Source: Methanobacterium sp.
GTDB taxonomy: Archaea > Methanobacteriota > Methanobacteria > Methanobacteriales > Methanobacteriaceae
Length of the DNA: 64,000 nt
Reading direction: 5' to 3'
Assembly: GCF_038562635.1 (NCBI RefSeq)
Contig: NZ_JBCFBO010000001.1
Location: 1,280,643 to 1,344,642 of the forward strand
Shown: positions 59,639 through 64,000 of the stretch, piece by piece
Position numbering within the stretch: the stretch's first letter is position 1
Layout of the letters: the number at the start of each line of letters is the position of its first letter
Notes under the pieces: generated by a model
The model's input: only the letters and a program-made list of their open reading frames with translations
What the model was told of the DNA's origin: nothing
Databases searched by the model: none
Position numbers and translations under genes: made by a program

Positions 59639-60043
59639 TTAAGGATTACAAACCTTACAAGGCACATAACCTGCGTTTATTGCATCCTGTCTTGAATTAA
59701 AATATACTTTATGAGATGGACTCATTTTGGTAACCCAATAACAATCTGCATAATGGAATTTTCCAGTATTTGAATTTGCCACATAAGCAGCACTTGCAGA
59801 TGTTGTACTACTTGAACTACTGCTGTGAGAACTCGATGAAACACTATCTGACTTGGATTTAGAATTTGTAGCAACCGAAGAAGTAGTATTAACTGGTTCT
59901 GTTGGTGACGTAGCAGTATATGAAGAATTTGAATCGTTTGAAGATGTTTGTGTATCATTTGAACTTGTACATCCCGATATTCCCACAATTGCCACTATCA
60001 AAATTAAAACCAAAATTGGTGCTAATTTTTTCATATTTTTCAT
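59639..60043 (-). CDS. Secreted protein with Ada-like zinc domain
   Basis: 134 residues. Signal peptide with lipobox (ILVLILIVAIVGISGCTSS), a 60-residue Ser/Thr-rich linker, and a C-terminal domain AAYVANSNTGKFHYADCYWV...GYVPCKVC that resembles the metal-binding domain of Ada and similar secreted bacterial proteins. The two cysteines and histidine of that domain could bind zinc. A close relative is encoded at 60088. Confidence 0.7.
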   Translation of the reverse strand: MKNMKKLAPILVLILIVAIVGISGCTSSNDTQTSSNDSNSSYTATSPTEPVNTTSSVATNSKSKSDSVSSSSHSSSSSSTTSASAAYVANSNTGKFHYADCYWVTKMSPSHKVYFNSRQDAINAGYVPCKVCNP

Positions 60044-60087
60044 ATATTTATCCCATTTTAATCTCAGATTTAAAAAAATGAAATTAA

Positions 60088-60384
60088 TTAAGGCCTGCAG
60101 ATTTTACACGGCCTGTAACCGTGTGCTCTAGCTTGTGCCTTAGTTTTGAAATATATTCTGTTGCAGCGTTTTATTTTCTTCACGTAGCGGCAGGTAATCT
60201 TGTGATAGACATGAGAATGAATACTGGCGGCATAACGGTATTTATAAGCCGCCGAAACGGTAGGCGTGCTAACCGGCTGAGCCGTTATCTGTGAATTTGA
60301 AGACGCATTCATTGGTTCAAATACAGTCAAAAATGCAATTACGAAAATTAAAGTACTTAAAACTGCAAGTATCCTTTTATCCAC
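60088..60384 (-). CDS. Secreted protein with Ada-like zinc domain, second copy
   Basis: About 98 residues from GTG 60384 (VDKRILAVLS), chosen because GGTGA lies 5 nt upstream. Hydrophobic N-terminus (VLSTLIFVIAFLTVF), then YAASIHSHVYHKITCRYVKKIKRCNRIYFKTK...GYRPCKIC, the same fold as in the gene at 59639. No lipobox cysteine. The pair may result from local duplication. Confidence 0.65.
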   Translation of the reverse strand: MDKRILAVLSTLIFVIAFLTVFEPMNASSNSQITAQPVSTPTVSAAYKYRYAASIHSHVYHKITCRYVKKIKRCNRIYFKTKAQARAHGYRPCKICRP

Positions 60385-60829
60385 TAACTTCACCCCATTT
60401 ATGCCCATAAAGATCATTTTCTACAGTACATAATAATAATATTTACTATAATCCTAAAAATAGAAAATTTTATATCTTTAATTCTAAAATAAAAAATTTT
60501 AATATTATAATATAAAAATTAACATAGTATATTTAACTAAAATAATAAAAAAAAGTTTATTAAGTTATTTATTAATCAGTAAACTGCACTAAAAAACTAA
60601 TTAACATTCTCTACTGTTTTTCCATTTACTATTTATTTTCGGGGAAATCTATGCACTTTTAAATGGTCCAGCAGCAGATAACTACTTTTTTAAGTTATAA
60701 CTTATAACAAGTCAGAATAAATTTTATTATTAACCCACCATATAAAAAATCAATTAAAAGTGAGATTAACCACTATAAAGAACTAAAATCTATTTCATTA
60801 TTTAAACAAAAAATTATTGGAGTTTATTC
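60385..60829. other. AT-rich intergenic region
   Basis: About 440 bp with many A/T runs, no supported coding frame and no hairpin array. Includes TTATAACTTATAAC near 60697, not the palindromic operator. Confidence 0.5.
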
Positions 60830-60916
60830 TTAAAATTGAATATTTTGAACCATTTTAAGAGCATAAATTCCAACCGCAGAAAGTATTACTATAACTAATA
60901 CATGGTTGACTGGCAT
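60830..60916 (-). CDS. Very small single-span membrane protein
   Basis: 28 codons starting ATG 60916, encoding MPVNHVLVIVILSAVGIYAL and a short tail, one membrane helix. AGGAAAT lies upstream. Same orientation as the 59-residue membrane protein at 60995, 78 bp away. It could be a real small protein or chance; hydrophobic composition and ribosome site favour the former. Confidence 0.4.
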   Translation of the reverse strand: MPVNHVLVIVILSAVGIYALKMVQNIQF

Positions 60917-60994
60917 AATATTTATTTCCTAAGTTTTCTAATTAATCCATGGAACATTCTACTATTTATTTATTTTTTCCAATTTTTTACCAAA

Positions 60995-61174
60995 TTAGCC
61001 CAGTAAAATACGGATAAACCCGACTAAATATACCAGTAGAAATACAATACTTGCTGCAAATAAACCAATGAACATGTATTCCATATTTTTTTTCTCATTT
61101 GCATCTAAACTTTCTGGTTTTTCCTCTTCTATATCTTTTTCAGGTTTTTTGACCCTTTTCTTTTTCTTTGCCAT
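60995..61174 (-). CDS. Small membrane protein with basic N-terminus
   Basis: About 59 residues: a very basic start (AKKKKRVKKPEKD), an acidic stretch, then one membrane helix (YMFIGLFAASIVFLLVYLVGFIRILL). Size and layout recall small accessory subunits of membrane complexes, but none is recognised. Confidence 0.55.
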   Translation of the reverse strand: MAKKKKRVKKPEKDIEEEKPESLDANEKKNMEYMFIGLFAASIVFLLVYLVGFIRILLG

Positions 61175-61359
61175 GATCATTTACTCCATTTTAAACTTTC
61201 TAACCATTTTAATTCAATTATTACACCATCAAAAAAAAGTTTTTTAAAGGTAAAATTTTCATCTCACTTCAAACCATCATAAGTTTAGATTTAAATATGT
61301 CAAAAAGTATTAAAATATTTTAAATAATTATTCGAAAATAGAACGAAAAAATATCGTTA

Positions 61360-61812
61360 CTATTTATAATATATCCCACAGACAACAAAGCCCACCAGTA
61401 CAAGGGCTAGAACTAAAAAATACGGATATAATTCCAATATAGGGGCAGTATCCATTCTTAAAACATCTTGAAATATAGAACGGGAAGTAAATTGAACTCC
61501 AGTACTTAAAAAGATCATCATCCCATTTAACTTCAATCTTTTTTTCTCTTTAAGGATAGCCACATACTCTTCATCGAAATTTTCCTTCGGAGTGCTGCCT
61601 AATAATCCTGATCCAAGTTTATAGACCTGAGATATTTGTAAAATATTTTTATAGTTCTTCCTATATTTGCTAGCTGCTTTACGCCAGCTTTCTCGTTTAG
61701 ACTCCTGACTGCAGTTCTTATCATCAGGATGACAGTACTTCTGATTGGGTGATCTAACTTCAAATGGATCACCACACCACTTACAATATCTTATTACAGT
61801 GAATTTACCCAT
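61360..61812 (-). CDS. Zinc-finger membrane protein
   Basis: About 150 residues. N-terminal CKWCGDPFEVRSPNQKYCHPDDKNC is a cysteine/histidine finger; the middle is basic; two hydrophobic segments near the C-terminus (around FLSTGVQF and YPYFLVLALVLVGFVVCGIYY). No known family. ATG at 61812 follows AGGTG. Confidence 0.55.
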   Translation of the reverse strand: MGKFTVIRYCKWCGDPFEVRSPNQKYCHPDDKNCSQESKRESWRKAASKYRKNYKNILQISQVYKLGSGLLGSTPKENFDEEYVAILKEKKRLKLNGMMIFLSTGVQFTSRSIFQDVLRMDTAPILELYPYFLVLALVLVGFVVCGIYYK

Positions 61813-61972
61813 AAAATGCACCTAAATTTGAAAAAAATAAAATATCTAAAATTTTTATTATTTAAGATTAAGATATGATTCAAACTGATTTCATATATAA
61901 CCATCATAAATTTATGTTTAAAATATTAAAAAAATATTACTTAAATTTATGAAATTTAACTGATTTTTTATT

Positions 61973-62407
61973 TCAAGTTTTTGAGGACTTTTTTTCTGTT
62001 AAAAGAACATTGACCCTTTTGGTTACATCATGGAAATCTTTTCTGAATTTTTCAAGTCGTGCTCTTGATTCACTTAATTTTTTCTGTGATTGCCCATTTA
62101 ATCCTTCTTTTGCTGCATACAGCGATTCAGAGTTGATAACTACAATCTCCTGCATGTTAATCAAGATATTTAAAACCTTTTGTTTTAGTGAACTGCACCG
62201 GGATGGAGAATTTAACTTTTCAAATTCATAAAATATAACTTCTATTTCTTTTCTAATAATATCAAGCTTCTTAGAAGCTTCTGAGTTGCTAATCTTCCCT
62301 TGAGATTCATTATCTATTATTTCTTTAAGTAAAAGCAATAATCCTCCAGTTTCATCCATACATTTTGCACTCTTCTTTAAAAATTGCCTTTTAGTCAATT
62401 CCATCAT
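61973..62407 (-). CDS. Hypothetical helical protein
   Basis: 144 residues, almost entirely helical with charged repeats; resembles a coiled-coil four-helix signalling or HPt-like protein but lacks a clear phosphorylatable motif. It does not carry the YW-D-Q motif of the 14-24 kb family. GAGGTATAT precedes the start. Near the partial histidine kinase at the right edge. Confidence 0.5.
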   Translation of the reverse strand: MMELTKRQFLKKSAKCMDETGGLLLLLKEIIDNESQGKISNSEASKKLDIIRKEIEVIFYEFEKLNSPSRCSSLKQKVLNILINMQEIVVINSESLYAAKEGLNGQSQKKLSESRARLEKFRKDFHDVTKRVNVLLTEKKSSKT

Positions 62408-62503
62408 AGATATACCTCATGAAAAATTTAGGTATTAATACTATGTTTTTTAAGATAGAAAAAAATTTACAATTTTACTAAAATCAGTGAAAATATATAC
62501 ATG

Positions 62504-63130
62504 TCAAATATGGCTTACTGCCTCATCAAACAGAATCATAGACTTTTCTAAAAGCAAATTAAGAGCATAATCACACTTATGATATAGATCAAGGACATAA
62601 TAATGCCTATCATCATTTCCCATTAAAATGAGAGGATAACTTCTGCAAACATGAGGCCTGCTGTCATATATTTTACATCTTTTTGCACCATGGAATTTAC
62701 AGGGGAGATCTTCTTTAAACCGAAAATGCCCAGGATATTCATCATTATCTACTATTTCGTATTTTAAATCAGGATTAAACCGTAATAATATTCCCAATTC
62801 ATCTTTATGTATAAATATAGGTGATGACTCCTTGCAGCAAGTCCCGCAGTGGCTGCACCACTCAGGATGAGCTGCTGCAATTTCAAAATCAGAAGGGCCG
62901 CCGAAAATCTCTAAACTTATCATACCTGCAAATTCAATTATTTCTTTAAGATCCTCTTTTTTAATCCCGCTGTATTTTTTAATTGATCTCTTTTTTCTAA
63001 GCCTTTTTAATGCCGATTTTTCAAGCATCTTCTTCTTTAATTCAATATTTTCGCCATAACCCTCTTTTTCTAAAACTTTTTCCTGAATCTTTTCAAACAA
63101 GTCCCTATCTATCAATGTATCCCTTAACAT
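62504..63130 (-). CDS. YkgJ-family cysteine-cluster protein
   Basis: About 208 residues. CSHCGTCCKESSP and CKFHGAKRCKIYDSRPHVCRSYPL define the YkgJ/Fe-S-like (zinc or iron) cluster family of unknown activity. The ATG at 63130 follows GGTGA at 5 nt; longer frames up to 63196 begin at TTG. It ends 97 bp from the next gene. Confidence 0.8.
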   Translation of the reverse strand: MLRDTLIDRDLFEKIQEKVLEKEGYGENIELKKKMLEKSALKRLRKKRSIKKYSGIKKEDLKEIIEFAGMISLEIFGGPSDFEIAAAHPEWCSHCGTCCKESSPIFIHKDELGILLRFNPDLKYEIVDNDEYPGHFRFKEDLPCKFHGAKRCKIYDSRPHVCRSYPLILMGNDDRHYYVLDLYHKCDYALNLLLEKSMILFDEAVSHI

Positions 63131-63397
63131 ATAACTCACCATTAATTCATGATTATGCGAAAACAATGAACAATTCACTGAATTTAATGGTTCCAAGTCT
63201 CTTCAAATTTTCCGAATTATTTTACTTCAAGACGCTGCAAGAGTTCCAATATAGTTAGCACCGAATACTGAATTCAAATATCATAATTCAATTTATCTTT
63301 AATAATATCATAATTTACTATTTAACCAAAAATAGAAATTATTATTAATATACAAAACGCAATTTTTAATTTTACGCCAACCAATAAATATTGTGTT

Positions 63398-64000
63398 TTA
63401 TTTAGAGTAAGGAATGGTAAAATAAAAAACAGAACCTTTACCTAACTCGGATTCAACCCAAATACGTCCCCCATGACGTTCTATGATCCTTTTAACTATG
63501 GATAAACCAATTCCTGTTCCGTGATATTCATCCATAGTATGCAACCTCTGGAATATTACAAAAATACGTTCCATATACTGTTTTTCTATCCCAATACCAT
63601 TATCTAAAACTGAAAAAACATGTTCTCGAGTTTTATCGTCTTTTTTAGCAGAAATATGAATTTCCGGAGGCATCATTTCTTTTTTAAATTTAATAGCATT
63701 ACTTATGAGGTTTTGAAATATCCTTTGGAGCTGCCCTGCATCACACATTACAAAAGGTAGTGAATTATAAGTAACTTTTGCATTATTTTCTTTAATTGAA
63801 AATTGAAGATTATCAATAGCTTGATTCAATATAAATTCACTGTTTACCCGCTTAAATTCATTTTCTTTTGTTGAAATACGTGAATATTCAAGTAAACCTT
63901 TAATCTGTTCTTTCATTCTAAGTGCAGCTTCAACTATATAATCCATGAATTCATCCGCGTCAGAGTCAAACTTGCCCTTATAACGACGTTCTAAAAGCTG
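63398..64000 (-). CDS. Sensor histidine kinase, 5' part outside window
   Basis: The frame is open to the right edge (QLLERRYKGKFDSDADEF). It shows the end of the dimerisation domain and the full ATPase domain: ISNAIKFKKEMMPPEI, DNGIGIEKQYMERIFVIFQRLH, GTGIGLSIVKRIIERHGG. It is a close paralogue of the kinase at 21890, sharing most of these blocks. The sensing domain and phosphorylated histidine lie beyond the window. Confidence 0.9.
   Translation of the reverse strand, partial: QLLERRYKGKFDSDADEFMDYIVEAALRMKEQIKGLLEYSRISTKENEFKRVNSEFILNQAIDNLQFSIKENNAKVTYNSLPFVMCDAGQLQRIFQNLISNAIKFKKEMMPPEIHISAKKDDKTREHVFSVLDNGIGIEKQYMERIFVIFQRLHTMDEYHGTGIGLSIVKRIIERHGGRIWVESELGKGSVFYFTIPYSK

Overview
The window looks like a chromosomal segment of a hydrogenotrophic methanogen of the Methanobacteriales, most likely the genus Methanobacterium. 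Evidence: AtwA (methyl-CoM reductase component A2), a methanogenesis-marker-9-type protein, the F420 genes cofD and cofE, GTP cyclohydrolase III, archaeal dihydroneopterin aldolase (mptD), PurO, a heterodisulfide reductase set, an MreB-type actin (expected in a pseudomurein-walled rod), archaetidylserine synthesis genes and 2-oxoglutarate:ferredoxin oxidoreductase. The DNA is AT-rich, with Shine-Dalgarno (SD) sites of the AGGTGA/GGAGG type and archaeal TATA boxes. The genus assignment is inference; no database was searched.

Layout. 1-14.4 kb is a sulfur and cysteine island: MOSC protein (partial), iscU, nifS, metX-CBS, metY, tRNA-Cys, cysS, a Cys-rich HTH regulator, cysE, cysK, an EamA exporter, a NifX-like protein, a flavin split-barrel protein, a ThiS/MoaD sulfur carrier, a nitroreductase and a solitary ABC-type solute-binding protein. 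A palindromic site, TATAAC-N4-GTTATA, occurs about ten times in its intergenic regions, including over the TATA box of tRNA-Cys, and twice more at 31.4 kb. 14.4-24.5 kb is a sensory island: a CheB-CheR-PAS fusion protein, a PAS histidine kinase, six small paralogous coiled-coil proteins and a decayed fragment of a second CheR. 24.6-31.4 kb holds an unusual hdrCBA cluster (HdrA fused to a cysteine-less MvhD-like domain, hdrB beginning at ATA after a tandem duplication), an E1-like enzyme and an iron-sulfur GMC oxidoreductase.

32-44.8 kb is a housekeeping and cofactor region on the minus strand: hemA, precorrin-2 dehydrogenase, marker 9, atwA, a Dus-like TIM barrel, gch3, cofD, cofE, purO, exbD, exbB, rnhB, mreB. 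45.8-50.7 kb is a cell-envelope cluster: archaetidylserine decarboxylase and synthase, a DUF515-type membrane protein, a secreted C-terminally anchored protein and a sortase. 51-55.9 kb carries mptD, korDABC and sucC. 55.9-64 kb is a loose set of small zinc-ribbon, membrane and secreted proteins, a potassium channel, a frameshifted acetyltransferase and a partial histidine kinase.

The most striking unexplained structure is a family of six intergenic arrays (5.1, 18.7, 42.1, 44.9-45.4, 46.8 and 50.7-51.0 kb) built from many perfect 7-12 bp AT-rich hairpins with mostly 3-nt loops. Some are nested two inside one, giving the same three-way-junction layout at different loci. Stem sequences differ between copies while linkers and architecture are kept. 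Other items of interest are the candidate sulfur regulon, three genes that appear to start at AUN codons other than AUG (ATC, ATA, ATT), and the CheBR/coiled-coil island.
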